A DNA stretch of 64,000 bases, taken from positions 5,660,391-5,724,390 of the forward strand of contig KK106982.1 of NCBI GenBank assembly GCA_000611775.1. The letters are read 5' to 3'. The position numbers and the translations under genes were made by a program. Shown piece after piece: positions 49,424 to 62,936 of this stretch. The notes beneath the pieces were generated by a model. The model saw only the letters and a program-made list of their open reading frames with translations. It ran no database searches and was not told the origin of the DNA. This DNA comes from Umbilicaria muhlenbergii. Lineage: Eukaryota > Ascomycota > Lecanoromycetes > Umbilicariales > Umbilicariaceae. Each line of letters opens with the position of its first letter. Position 1 is the stretch's first letter.

Positions 49424-50514
49424 TTATTGGTCATGATCTTCGTCCCTTCCAGGCCACATGATCTCTCCGCGCCAAACAGCCCTAGCATGGAAACAAGCAA
49501 CCACTAACCAGATTCCCACCTGCAAAACCGTCACGCCGCTCATCGTCCACAAAATAGCCTCACTTCCGATTGCGGTTCCGATAGCCATACCTGCGATGAT
49601 AAATCCGTTGTTGGAAAACACGAAGTTCCACCAGCTGAGATGGAACTTCATTTCGCCCAGAGAGCACGAGGTGGCGACAAATGAGATGCAAAAGAAGAAC
49701 AAGGAAAGCGACCAGAGAAAGATGCCCGTGAAGACGGCAAAAATCTTCAGGTCTTGGGGGTAGATGATTAGAGCATCATTCGCCACCCCGATCAATGCAA
49801 GCGCGGTAAACGGAGGACCCACGGCTACGAACATTCCCGGGAGGAGGGTAATCCGTATAGCATCAAGCGGCTGACGTAGTTGCTATACATGAAGACGGCG
49901 ACGAGGAATCCTACGCCCTGGAAAGTAACGCCGGCTATGATGATTGGGATCCCGTGATGGGAGGGTTGAGTACCGGCAGTTATGGAGGCGAGAGTGCCGC
50001 ACAGCATGAGTGGGAAAATGGGCAGTAGCCAGGTAGGTGCCATGGATTGGATTGTGAGGGGTTTGCCCGTGAATAGGAGGTGATATTGGAGAATGGCAGA
50101 GGCGAAGGTGCAGGTTGAGTATGTCCAAAATAGGACGCAGACGAGTATAAGAAGCCAGGGGCCGGATGAGGGCACACCGTACTGTTGCATGTTCGAGACG
50201 AGTGTGGTAATCGTCAGCCAGAAGGTGGAGATGAAAAGGGATTCGGTAGGGTGGTTCCATGAGCGCATAAACGTCCCATGATGGACTATGGAGCGGGCTG
50301 TGATTAGGGTTGTCAAGACGATGAAGAAGACAAAGTCGAAGATGAATATTATGGTGCCAGTTGTAGTGAGGCCTCAAAAACAGCGGGGAGTCACTGACAG
50401 TAGGAGAGAAATGCCTCCCGTAGACATGGTCAGGGTGAACCATGCCCAAGTAAAGTGGTGAAGTCTTTCCCGGGAGGAAACCTCCGGGGGTACCGCTGAC
50501 TTGTCGTCCTCCAT
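49424..50514 (-). pseudogene. TDT-family transporter (Mae1/Ssu1/TehA type), probable pseudogene
   Basis: Ten-helix TDT proteins export sulfite (Ssu1) or move malate (Mae1). Starting at ATG 50514, the frame reads FTWAWFTLTMSTGGISLLLS and then TPRCF, followed by a TGA (50376-50374) and GLTTTGTIIFIFDF. Relatives carry a PFRFRGLYTIG-like stretch here, so the stop sits where an Arg codon (CGA) is expected. The frame continues through NHPTESLFISTFWLTIT, MAPTWLLPIFPLMLCG and FMYSNYVSRLMLYGLP, then breaks near 49840. The next part, MFVAVGPPFTALALIGVAND, is in another frame, consistent with loss of one base, and runs to a normal stop at 49424. No intron explains either lesion. Two independent breaks make a pseudogene the best reading; sequencing error is the alternative. 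Confidence 0.8.
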
Positions 50515-50951
50515 TGTGGGGATGATGTCCCCTGTTGTGATAGCCTTAAGGAGGGGGAAAGCAATTACCGCTCATTTCTCTACTCCCGAAGACCCTCTGA
50601 TGAGAGCCTCGAGTTCCCAAGGGGGGACAGTTGGGTGTGTTCCTTCATGAAAATTGTGGCGGATGACTAGGAAAAGCCGCCGGATCTGAGATGAGAGATG
50701 AAAGATCGAACGTCATTCCCGGGATCAATCTTCGGATGATCTACACATGGATCGTAATCGCCAGCAGCCCAGCACCGTTATGGCAGGTCCGTTGCAGCAA
50801 CGACAGGTACCACGTACAAAGGCGGGGAGGAGGGGTAGCAGTGCGAAAGGAGGGGCCCTAATCATGAAGCCACCAACATAACTTGTACTCAAGACATCAC
50901 AATCCAAACAGGTTGTACTGAACTTGTACGTAGACTGTCGCATCCTTCAAC
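50515..50951. promoter_or_regulatory. Divergent promoter region, transporter pseudogene / M20 hydrolase
   Basis: This 437-bp spacer lies between head-to-head genes. No motif recognised with confidence. Confidence 0.4.
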
Positions 50952-52279
50952 ATGGCTCCTCAATCTCTCTCCCATCTAATTGAATCCAACCGGCCTAATC
51001 TCGGTCCATATGAAGAGCTGTACAAACACCTGCACGCCCACCCCGAACTGTCACTGCAAGAAAAAGAAACAGCCGCTACAGCAGCCTCCTATCTGCGCAA
51101 ACTGGATGTGTTTGACGTCTTCGAACATATCGGCGGCCACGGCCTGGCAGGCGTGTTCAAGAATGGCGATGGCAAAATCGTCCTTCTACGCGCAGACATG
51201 GACGGTCTGCCGGTTGAGGAAAAGACTGGCTTGCCCTACGCTAGCAAAGTGACGATGAAAGACATTGCCGATGGGGTTACGAAACCCGTCATGCGTAATC
51301 TCACTCTAGTTAATCTATTTCGAATGCGCTTTGCGGTACTAATAGACCTCTAGACGCTTGTGGCCACGATGTGCACGTGACCTGCCTGCTCGCTGCGGCT
51401 GAATTGCTAGTCAAGATCAAGGATTCTTGGAACGGAACCCTAATCGTGCTCTTTCAGCCCGCCGAGGAGCGCGCAGCGGGCGCTCGAGCGATGGTGGAAG
51501 ATGGGTTGTACGAGAAGATCCCCGTGCCAGATATAGTGTTAGGGCAGCATGTCTTGCCCTACCGCGCTGGCTCCATCGGCAGCCGAGTGGGCTTGATGGC
51601 TTCCGCGGCCGACAGTTTCAAGATCACGCTTTACGGACGAGGCGGACATGCCAGTCAACCCCATCGGACGGTTGACCCTGTCATTATGGCGGCGCAGGTG
51701 GTAGTGAGGTTGCAGACGATTGTTAGCAGGGAGGTCAGTCCGGATGATACGGCCGTTGTGACGGTGGGGAGTGTGCAAGCTGGACAGACGGAGAATATCA
51801 TCAGTGACAAGGCGGAGATCAAAGTGAATGTCCGGACCATCAGTGCCCGAACGCGGGAAAAGGTTCTGGCTGCCATCAGAAGAATCGTGAAGGCGGAGTG
51901 CGAGGCTAGCGGAGCACCTCAAGAGCCCTTGTTCGAGCCGACGTCAACGTTTCCATTCACCATGAACGATAAGGAGGTGACCGAGGCTCTCCATTCTCCC
52001 TTTGCCGAGCATTTCGAATCGTACGATCCCAATGTCGATCGATTACATGGGAGCGAGGACTTTTCGATTTTGGGTACCTCTCAAGACCGACCTTGTTCGT
52101 TTTGGGTCTTTGGCGGTGTGGATCCGGAGAAATGGGATGAAGCGGAGAAAGCTGTTCGGATTCAGGAGGACATTCCTATAAACCATTCACCTTTCTTCGC
52201 GCCTGTGTTGCAACCAACCATCCGCGTCGGGGTCGATGCTCTTGCTCTTGCAGCAGTAACATTCTTGACTCGGGACTAA
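50952..52279 (+). CDS. M20 family amidohydrolase (hippurate/IAA-amino-acid hydrolase type)
   Basis: Exon 1 is 50952-51294 and exon 2 is 51354-52279 (intron 59 nt), for 422 residues. It hydrolyses an N-acyl amino acid or similar amide with a two-metal centre. The start MAPQSLSHLIESNRPNLGPY leads to LHAHPELSLQEKETA. LLRADMDGLPVEEKTGLPYA follows, and splicing rebuilds the metal motif MHACGHDVHVT. The catalytic Glu pair is in LFQPAEERAAGARAM. The dimerisation domain begins ITLYGRGGHASQPHRTVDP, and the final metal-binding region has HGSEDFSILG and the NHSPFFAP end. There is no signal peptide, so it is probably cytosolic. Its promoter region is shared with a dead transporter gene, which hints at a former uptake/hydrolysis pair; this is inference. 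Confidence 0.92.
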
Positions 52280-52681
52280 TGAGACATACACTTTCAATGA
52301 GTCAATCCTTTAGTTTTCTTGTGGCAGCGTGAACGTAGGCCATTCGAGGGCAGAACAAGGGCATAGGAGAGATCCTTCAAGCTTCTCTGTAGCCAGGCCC
52401 TGACATCATGCGACTCACACTTCGATGGAGCGCTCGCGTCAATGCTTCAGGGCTGGTAGTGAGGAGTGTAGAGCTCCTCGAGACCAGGCCGAAGCAGCAA
52501 AATAAATTCTAGAGGTAACATCTGAGCAAGTGTAGCTCTGCTTGAATTTCGTATGAAAAGAAAGCTCCTAGAGAAGGCTTAAAAGTAACATGTAGAGTGC
52601 TCCGTTTTGGGTATACAGTAATCAAGCAAACCTGCCCAATGCCTCCTAAGGCGCGAACCCCATTTCTTCCATTTCTTCCCT
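52280..52681. other. Convergent 3' flanks
   Basis: This lies between the M20 hydrolase (plus) and the acidic protein gene (minus). Nothing recognised. Confidence 0.5.
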
Positions 52682-54380
52682 TTATGTCGTGCCTTTCCCA
52701 TCTAAATGTCTCTCTAAACTGCCAAACAAATCCACCTCACCATCCGACAACGCCGCTTCTTGAATACCTGACTTCTCATCAAACGGTCCTTCCTGATCCG
52801 TCGGCTCATATCGCTCCACGCTGCCGAGAAGGTTCTCTCCATCTTCAAACTCGGCCTCCGGAGTCAACGGCTTCTCCGTCATTGCTTGGGGCTCGGCCAA
52901 GCCATCTAGCGGGTTGTGTTGGGGTGGCAGTTCGACCTCGGCCATCAGAGGTATTGGTGCTGGGGGGCTCTCTACGGTAATTGGATCGATGGAAGATACT
53001 GTCTCGATTTCGGGAGCTGGTGCGGGTACCGCATCCTGCGGAAGCTCTGGCAGTAGCAAGAGTTTGGGAAGCGCTTGGCTAGCCGCCAAAGGTAGTTCCG
53101 GAGAGCTGGAAGGATCCTTGATCATAACTGCTGAAACAGAATTAAGGTCAGGCCCGGGAGTTGAAGGGCCATGTCCTGGTTCGATGATTAGTGGTAGAGG
53201 CGGCGGTTTCGAAGGCGATTCGGATAGATGGCTTGGGGCGTCTGCGTCGGGCGAAGGTGACAGTTCACCTTCTTCGCGTTCTCCTTCTAGACCCTCGTCA
53301 CCTTCGTCGTCTTCATCACTGCCCTCTTCGCCATCCTGCAGGAGAGAGTCGTCACCCATCTCGATGTCGCCATTGCCGGCCCCTCCTTGGGCCCGGTCCT
53401 CCGACTTGACCTTTGCAAGATCTACTGTCGCGCCGTTGGAGATGCCATCAACGCCATTGGCAAGTGCAGGCTTCCCATCTTCTCCAGCCGCGAAAGCAAC
53501 CCTCTTTCTCCTTCCCCTCCCTGTCCCCTTTTTCCTCTTTGGTGGTGGAGGTCTCCTCCTCGGCGGTGTAGGCAGCACGGCTTCACTAGCAACGACTACA
53601 CCTTCGGCATTGACCACACCGACACCATCAACGACTGTTCCTGGAGCTGGCGCTTCCGTCAATGCAGCCTCCTCCGTGATCTCGCCGTCTACTGGCTGCC
53701 CCTCGGGGGCATAGACTTCAACGATATATACGTTCCCTTCCACATCAACCTTCCTAACCTTGGTTTTCCTCATCTGTCCCGTGGTGGCCAAAGGGCCCGC
53801 CAACCCACCGTAGACAGATGGTAAACCTTTCCTCCTTTTCGCCAGGAATTCTGGCTCAGGACCTTCCAGATGCTTTGGTACCAGGGTCCACCGCTTAGCA
53901 ACAAAGCCTGTATCTATGTCTCCCTCTCCATCGTCATCGTCGCCAGCCTCTTTCTCGTCCTCCATAGGCGGCGGTGGTGGCTTGTTTACCTGCCCCATGC
54001 GCGCAGCTCTCAATAAAGCCTGACTCATGGGTGAAAGCAGATGAGCATCCCTCGGCATGGGTAGCTCAGGCCATCCCGGGTTGCGCGTATTGTTTGCCGT
54101 CGAATTCTCTTTCTGAGGAGCGGCGTTGACAACGACCGGGGCACGGCGCCAATGCCGGACAGGCAAGCCTTCGAATACATCATGATCGATCTGAGTCCGA
54201 GTCGACCGCGCGCTAGCGCGATTATTGCGATACTATGAGCACAACAAGAAATTAGGTCAGCTGTTTCCAAGGACAGGCCCCGACCTTAATACTTGGGCGC
54301 TCTCGCGACGCTTTGCTGCAGCTGTACGTCGAAAGCGCAGCGTGCAAACAAGGAAGGTCTCAGGGACTCACCGGCGCCAT
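52682..54380 (-). CDS. Acidic, low-complexity nuclear-type protein
   Basis: A 9-nt first exon (54380-54372, ATG GCG CCG) is joined over a 139-nt intron to exon 2 (54232-52682), for 519 residues beginning MAPYRNNRASARSTRTQID. Without this exon there is no ATG before the conserved part. Conserved-looking blocks are FEGLPVRHWRRAPVVVN, LSPMSQALLRAARMGQVNK, FVAKRWTLVPKHLEGPEPE, FLAKRRKGLPSVYG and MRKTKVRKVDVEGNVYIVEV. A strong basic nuclear-signal-like run, PPKRKKGTGRGRRKR, follows, then a long acidic Glu/Asp/Pro-rich tail. The same N-terminal blocks are familiar from an uncharacterised fungal family (sometimes labelled apopolysialoglycoprotein in databases, an uninformative name). A chromatin role is suggested only by composition. 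Confidence 0.75.
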
Positions 54381-54810
54381 AGTTCACAGCGAAACAGTCC
54401 ACGCTTGGTTCAACGGCGCGCTAGGGTACCAATATCATCATGCGATGACGAACCGCATCGCAGGAAACAGATGAGGTTCACACTGTGGCTGCGGGTATTA
54501 CCGCGTTTAGCGCCTTGGGGCTGACACAGAGGTCGCCACGTGATAAGATATGATTACCTTATACAACAAGTAAAATGGTGAGGATGGTAATATTTACTTC
54601 GTCCTATGGATTGACTTCCTAGAACAGCAGTGTGACTTTCAGCTGCGGTTGACGCAAGCTAGAAGCTTGGAAGCGGTGCGCTGGAGTTGAAAGAGATTCT
54701 CCCAACTGGTTTGGCCTCCTTAAGCTCTCTCCGGAGACATGCAAGGAATATTACGAGTCCTATAGGCTAGGCGCCAGCCCGCTACAACGCCTTGAATAAA
54801 GGCCTTAATA
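54381..54810. other. Spacer between same-strand genes
   Basis: This is the promoter of the acidic protein gene and the 3' flank of ISD11. No other feature. Confidence 0.5.
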
Positions 54811-55529
54811 TTATTCTGTAGTCTGCCGTACTATGCCTCCTTCTTCTCCAGTTTGTTTGCCCTACACATTGATCATATCAGTTTGCACGTCTCATGTTTG
54901 AAAGCAGTAGGGCAACGTAAGTACCGTTTTCTGTCCCTCCACCACCAACCGGTCCAGTTGGAAGAATTGGCTGACTACAGTCTGTCTCTGAAGGTCAAAC
55001 GTGGGTCAGTGGTGTGATCTTCTTACGCTTGCCATCAACACGTCCACCATGTGAAGCCAAATCCACTTTGTTATAGAAGAGGCCTCAGCGTTCGCAATGT
55101 TCTTCCCTGCTCTTCTGGTTGATGAGGCCACTTCACAGCCACACAATATGAGCTCCACGAGATGGAGCTTCTTAAGGTCCGAACGTACCTTCATCATCTG
55201 AAGCTCCTTCAAACCCCTTTGTATTAGCTCTTGCACCCTCCTCTCCTCAACTTCTCCTTTGTGCTCCCGGAAGGCATCTATCGTCCGCCTCCTAGCGTAT
55301 TCTCTGAAATTATATGCGGCAAACTGTCTTGATTGGCGGAGAAGGGAGCGGAACTGTTGGAAAAGGTAACATGTTAGCAGATTTGTGAAAAAAGCGTTGT
55401 CTGTGTCGGCAAGAGAAATCATCGGCGATTTGATCCATACAGATCTGGGAATCTCGAGACTTGACCAGAATAACTCACAAGTGAACGTGCTTGAAATGCA
55501 GTGTCTCCTCTCAAAGACGTCATTGACAT
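54811..55529 (-). CDS. ISD11: Isd11 / LYRM4, iron-sulfur cluster assembly LYR protein
   Basis: This is a small mitochondrial partner and stabiliser of the cysteine desulfurase Nfs1. There are four exons (55529-55479, 55353-55189, 54987-54925, 54861-54811), introns of 125, 201 and 63 nt, and 109 residues in frame. Exon 1 provides MSMTSLRGDTAFQARSL, which joins FRSLLRQSRQFAAYNFREY; the LYR tripeptide is LFR here. Then RRTIDAFREHKGEVEERR and LIQRGLKELQMMK follow, and after the 201-nt intron RQTVVSQFFQLDRLVVEG, the diagnostic Isd11 end. Unspliced frames over the locus suggest a longer protein, but they miss both the start and this C-terminus. It is unusually intron-rich for its size. Confidence 0.9.
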
Positions 55530-57458
55530 GTTTCGCGCCGCTCCTAACAGAGATGGAGAACCGCAATGAGCCTAGGTATTCCCATATGCAACCCTAGACT
55601 TTGTTTGTATGTATTCTGCCTGACGTTCGAGGCGTACAGAAAGTCCGCTGTATATGATCAACCAGCGAATAGAAAAGACGCCGACAAAAGTAGTGATGAA
55701 GGGCCTGGATAGTATGAAGAGCCTGATATTGGTATTGCGGAGCAGGAAATAGTAGACGTTATAAGGTACAAGATATCGGACCCAAAACTGTTTGACAATT
55801 TGCCCTATGACGATGGACTTTGATAATTTGCGGAATTTGCCGGTGTTTATCCTTGTAGAGCTGCTTGAACCTACCCTGCCACCACCAACCACATTGAAGT
55901 ATTCTGCTTTGAGAAATGGTAATGCTTTCAGGGCTCGAAGAATATTCTGAATGCATGGTTGGAAACACAGGAGAAAGGTAGAGGGAAAAAACCCCCTCAA
56001 ATGTGACCCAGGAAAGTTGTGGGATTACCAGCGCTGTCCAACACTAGCTCCGCCACGACGGTTCATGAATTGAATACCCCATCCAACACAGCCAAGGTGG
56101 GGGAAGTGGCCAATATCTCAAGATTATGCACGCAACGCTCCAATATAGCCGTCTATTCATAAGTCAAGGTCCCACATGCATCTGAAGAGAAGCAGCTTTC
56201 CTTCAGTCAGGTGGTGCCAGGAACCATGTCAGCAGAAAAAGCCCTACTTTGCTGTCTAGACGCGTCAAAAAAGAACGAGTACCACTGAGGTGCTTCAGCG
56301 GTGAGCAGTGGTCCAAATTCAGCATGGCACTGCCTTTCCTTCACTATGTACGGTTTTCAAAGGACTGTTCTACACAGCTGACTAGCTAACTATGGCGGTC
56401 TCTTCCTTGATACCATGGGTATCCAAGCAGCTCCCGCGGAACTCCAACCATAGCCAGTAAGTTTATAATTGTTTGCATGGTCCTTGCCATTCGGCCCATC
56501 AACATAGTTTGATTCGATGCCCAAGTGCTCTACACATTGAGGATCGCCGATATGGAACTTCCCAAATCCATATCTCTGGCTCATCTCCTTCAATTTCTGC
56601 ACCTTGGCTTCGACACCGCCTTTATCCTTCACTGCTCTCAGGTCTTCCTTGAGCTTCTCTGCAGATAGATGGATGGTAGCAAGGATGCTCTTGTCCCAGG
56701 GTATCGGGGGAGGAATGTGGTTCTCCCATTACCGCCCTGTGACAGCCAAGCTGATTAGTAATATGAACAGTTTCGTATTAAAGACGATGGCTACACTAGC
56801 AAGTGACAGCCGAAAAAGTTGTCGACCCGTATTGGTCGGCCTGTCCAGTTTGCCACGACCACCGGCCCTCCAAGGCTACCTTAGGCTTCCGCCAGAGTAG
56901 GTTGCCCAAAAGAAGACGTAGCTTTGCAGGTTAGCTACCGCCAGAAGCGAGAGCACACATCCGGTATTAGAGCAGAATACTGCTCACTGCTGGGAGGAAT
57001 GACGGACGCCTATACGCTGTGTGGCAGAGGTCCACGACCGTAGCAAGTATTGCCAGATGTACTAGAGTTGCTTCCTGCGATCTACCGGACCGGGCTCACA
57101 CCAGCTTGCAGTGATGATGGGTAGGGTTCGCAGCTCTTACGTTGTTAGAAGTCACGTGTCTCGTTTGGTCAGTGATCCCCGAAGAGGAATCGCCGAAGAG
57201 GAAATTTGGATTGAGATATGCCAGCCCAGACCAGGCAGTTGATCTTTCACAGTTTCTGTGGCAGAGGCGCGGTGCGAGGTTGGCGGAATCTGGGAAAAAC
57301 AGAAAGAGCAAAGAGAGAGTACTTTTTTCCCTAGGAGATTCCTCTATTTCTATTTGCTTAATCTTTCTAGGAGGTTCCTCTAATTCTATTTGCGTAGATT
57401 ACTTTTCGTCATGCATATGTTTTGGTGCAGAATACTACCCGTACTCAAGACGTCCCAC
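55530..57458. other. Intergenic, 1.9 kb, with a possible gene remnant
   Basis: This lies between ISD11 and MET3 (both minus). A motif-bearing but start-less frame at 56390-56720 is described separately. A 143-codon frame at 55572-56000 lacks an ATG and is not called. Confidence 0.5.
56390..56850 (-). pseudogene. Possible remnant of a small secreted protein gene
   Basis: A minus frame ending at 56390 reads coherently for about 110 codons: IPPPIPWDKSILATIHLS, AEKLKEDLRAVKDKGGVEAK, RYGFGKFHIGDPQCVEHLG, SNYVDGPNGKDHANNYKL. Directly upstream in the same frame is a hydrophobic, signal-like stretch (SVAIVFNTKLFILLISLAVTG), separated from it by one TAA near 56730. No ATG precedes the hydrophobic stretch. 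Either an intron and a start were missed, or the gene has decayed. I do not recognise the family. Confidence 0.3.
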
Positions 57459-60309
<2,851 letters not shown>

Positions 60310-61282
60310 TCATGACTCCATTCTCAACCCGGATTGCAAAGCCAGTTGCAGCGCTTCCTCCTGCTTCTTCAGTTCTTGTTCTCGTAAAAACATCGCATAC
60401 TTCGACCGCGGGTTGTGGATTCCACACTCTGTTTTCTGCTGCCCCTTCCATCGTCCGGCGCGCTCATCCTCACCCTCCATGATTGGCTGCGTGGAATGCC
60501 AATCACCAATGCTCTTGTAACCTCGATCCAGTAACTCGTTGTAGGGAACCTTGTTCGCTTGGATGTAATCTTGCACCTGCTTAAATGTCCAGTTTGCGAG
60601 TGGATTGATCTTGATAAGACCAGCTTCATCGACTTCAATGACATCCAAATCTCCCCGCTTGCCCCCTTGGCTTCTCCGTCGGCCCGTCAAAACGGCATTG
60701 ACCTGCAACTCTCGATACGCTCGCTGTGCAGGCTCCACCTTGGCGACCCAGTCGTAGAGTTGGTCGTTCGTTTCCCAAAGTCTCTCGCCGTATTTCTGGG
60801 CGAACTCCTCGGCAGTCTCAACTCCACTGGGCTTGTACACATGGATATTGACAAGAGGGTATTGCTTGCGGACCCGGTCGACCAAAGAGAGTGTCTCAGA
60901 AAAGTGATGCAAAGTATCGAGGAAGATAAGATCGACGACTTGTGGTCTGGGTACCTTGAGTTTTGAGAGCATGTCCAAGGTCACGAGACCTGTAAGGCCG
61001 AAGGCTGTAGTCTGATAGAGCGAAGGAAGAGTGGTGATACACCATCGCAAGACCTCTGGAACTATCGTGTTAGTTCTCGGTATACGACTAAGAGGCACTG
61101 GATTCGTTCGTACCTGGAGGCTCTAGATTCTGCAACTGGCGGTTTAAAAATACCAGATGAGGCTTGGTAAAGAAGACATCCGGGATGCTTTCGACGCTGG
61201 AGCTTGCACTGGCATAACCAGACTCTTCGTCCCGTGTCGACATCCCCTCAAGCTCGAACAGCGGCGCAGAGCGGGAAGGCAT
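60310..61282 (-). CDS. MET16: Phosphoadenylyl-sulfate (PAPS) reductase
   Basis: Reduces PAPS to sulfite with thioredoxin. Exon 1 is 61282-61114 and exon 2 is 61061-60310 (intron 52 nt), for 306 residues. The N-terminus MPSRSAPLFELEGMSTRDE leads to FTKPHLVFLNRQLQNLEP; the splice restores PEVLRWCITTLPSLYQTTAF. Family motifs are FGLTGLVTLDMLSKL, DLIFLDTLHHFSETLSLV, VLTGRRRSQGGKRGDLDVI and NPLANWTFKQVQDYI. The catalytic cysteine is in the ECGIH motif (Cys269), near the C-terminus. Same strand and next to MET3, so product and substrate steps of sulfate assimilation are neighbours. Divergence of promoter is excluded: both genes read leftward, and MET16 lies upstream of the MET3 promoter. Confidence 0.95.
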
Positions 61283-62936
61283 CTCCGTAGGGTTGTGGCA
61301 ATTGAATTATGTAAATATCGACTTTTAGAGAGTACAAAACAATTGCGTGGACCACGAAATTGACAGCGATTGAGACGATAATGACAAGGGAAGAGGAAGA
61401 AGATACAAGAAGCTTGAATACCGCCCCCAGCGTCCATGATGGGATGGATGATTAATTGTGGGTCGGGCATGAGTAGCAAGAAACGCTATGGATTGCGTGC
61501 TTGCTCGCTAAAATTTTCATATCGACAAAGCGCTGCGAGCTTTGTCGAACGTTCCAGCTAGCCTGTCTAGTGCGCGGAGATTATGAAATCAAGACAAAAG
61601 GAACGAGAAAAGGCCCTGGATTATGTCATGGATGATACGCAATAATAATGTCCGGCGATCGACAAGTTGACAGGTCGAGAGTAGTAGCCCGGAGCTCTTT
61701 GAGAATCTGGAGCCATCTTCGGACGAAAGCCGGAGGAGCTCGAGGCAAGCATTGGTGTGCCATCGCCGACAGCTCTGTCCGTAAGGAGGGAGTCAAACTA
61801 TCTGGCTGTCACCAAGGCCATCTTCGAAAGGGATGCGATCGGTCAAGCGTAGATGGTGCAAGCCTGACTCGCGGCGATACAACTTCAAGTTGTTATCAGT
61901 CCCTCTGAACACGTTGGGAGATGGAGTCGATGGCGTGCTCGAGAGATGAGACGACGTGGTCAGCACGGGCTGACTCTGCAGACTCCTCAAGCCTGGCACG
62001 GGCCGACCGCACTCCGATCAGCTGACTAGGTAATATCTCGATTACCTAAGGCGCAGGCGCGGGTGCGGGCGCGCAATCGCAAATCGAAACGAAGTGGCAT
62101 TCGAGGCTGTCTTCAGGGCTGACCCCCCCCAATATATCACCAACGAAATGCGGGGCTTGCAGAAATGCCGGGAGTGCCTGTGCAAACTGTAGAGCTCTTT
62201 GCGCTCCATGCTTTGTTCATACATAAATACCGCATCGCAGCCAGTGGTACTGGCCGTCATCGTGGCCTCGGTGACCAAGCGAACAGCCGTCGATTGTCGA
62301 GGCGTCGCCTCGGCGGCAGTAGCACTTCCACGTGTTGACAGGTACTTGTAACATGTGCGTCTGAAGATTACATTTGGGACCATACGTGGCGTGCGCTGGC
62401 CCAAACGTCACGTACCATTCGCAGTATGCATCGGACGGATCACGAAGCTGCCCGACACCGTTGGCTGGAAAGCAAGGGGCTCCACGCTCCACCAAGCCTT
62501 TAAGCCAGGAGGATCTCCAACCCAGCTATGACCACACTCCCAAGCAGTTAGATCATGTGCTTTTCATCGTATGCTTTTGGTTATTCCATTTCCGTCACTG
62601 TACCTTGCATGACCTCCCTTTGGGCGCCCCTTGGGCCTTTCATATCGATGCAGGGAGCGGAAGGGGTCGACGTTCTGGGATTCAGAGCCACGTCTTTCTG
62701 CCCGAATCTTCATGTAAGGCCGCGCTGTTACCAACGATCCATAACCACGTCTTTCTCAAAATGCTCGATGTTGGGGACTGATTGGACCGCTTGCATCGAC
62801 GTGTTGCTCAGGGTTTTCAAAGTTAGTATGGGGAACCTCTGTATAAGTCCAGTCTATGTCTCAAATGCCTCTTCTCAAATATGTGAATGTATAGGATTGC
62901 ATTCCCGTCTTTCAGGCCAGATAGCACAAGGCAAGA
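61283..62936. other. Intergenic, 1.65 kb
   Basis: This is the divergent region between MET16 (minus) and the unrecognised gene at the right edge (plus). Minus-strand frames around 62040-62495 show scattered Cys and Ser/Thr-rich stretches but have no ATG and no splice joining them in frame, so no gene is called. Confidence 0.45.

Noticed and set aside
50952-52279. M20 amidohydrolase as a recent bacterial transfer
   Set aside because: It has a normal fungal intron splitting the HACGHD motif and composition like its neighbours; nothing in the window supports recent transfer.
52914-53824. Ser/Gly-rich plus frames of 145-266 codons
   Set aside because: Antisense shadows of the acidic low-complexity gene on the minus strand.
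55006-55566. Reading ISD11 as a 186-residue single-exon protein
   Set aside because: That frame misses the diagnostic start (QARSLFRSLL) and the C-terminal RQTVVSQFFQLDRLVVEG, both restored by GT-AG splicing.
55572-56000. 143-codon minus frame with hydrophobic stretches next to ISD11
   Set aside because: No ATG and no recognisable family; probably chance.
62042-62495. Overlapping minus frames with Cys and Ser/Thr-rich segments, considered as a secreted effector gene
   Set aside because: Neither has an ATG. The one attractive intron (GTACGT..CTTCAG) joins into a TGA, so no coherent product could be built.
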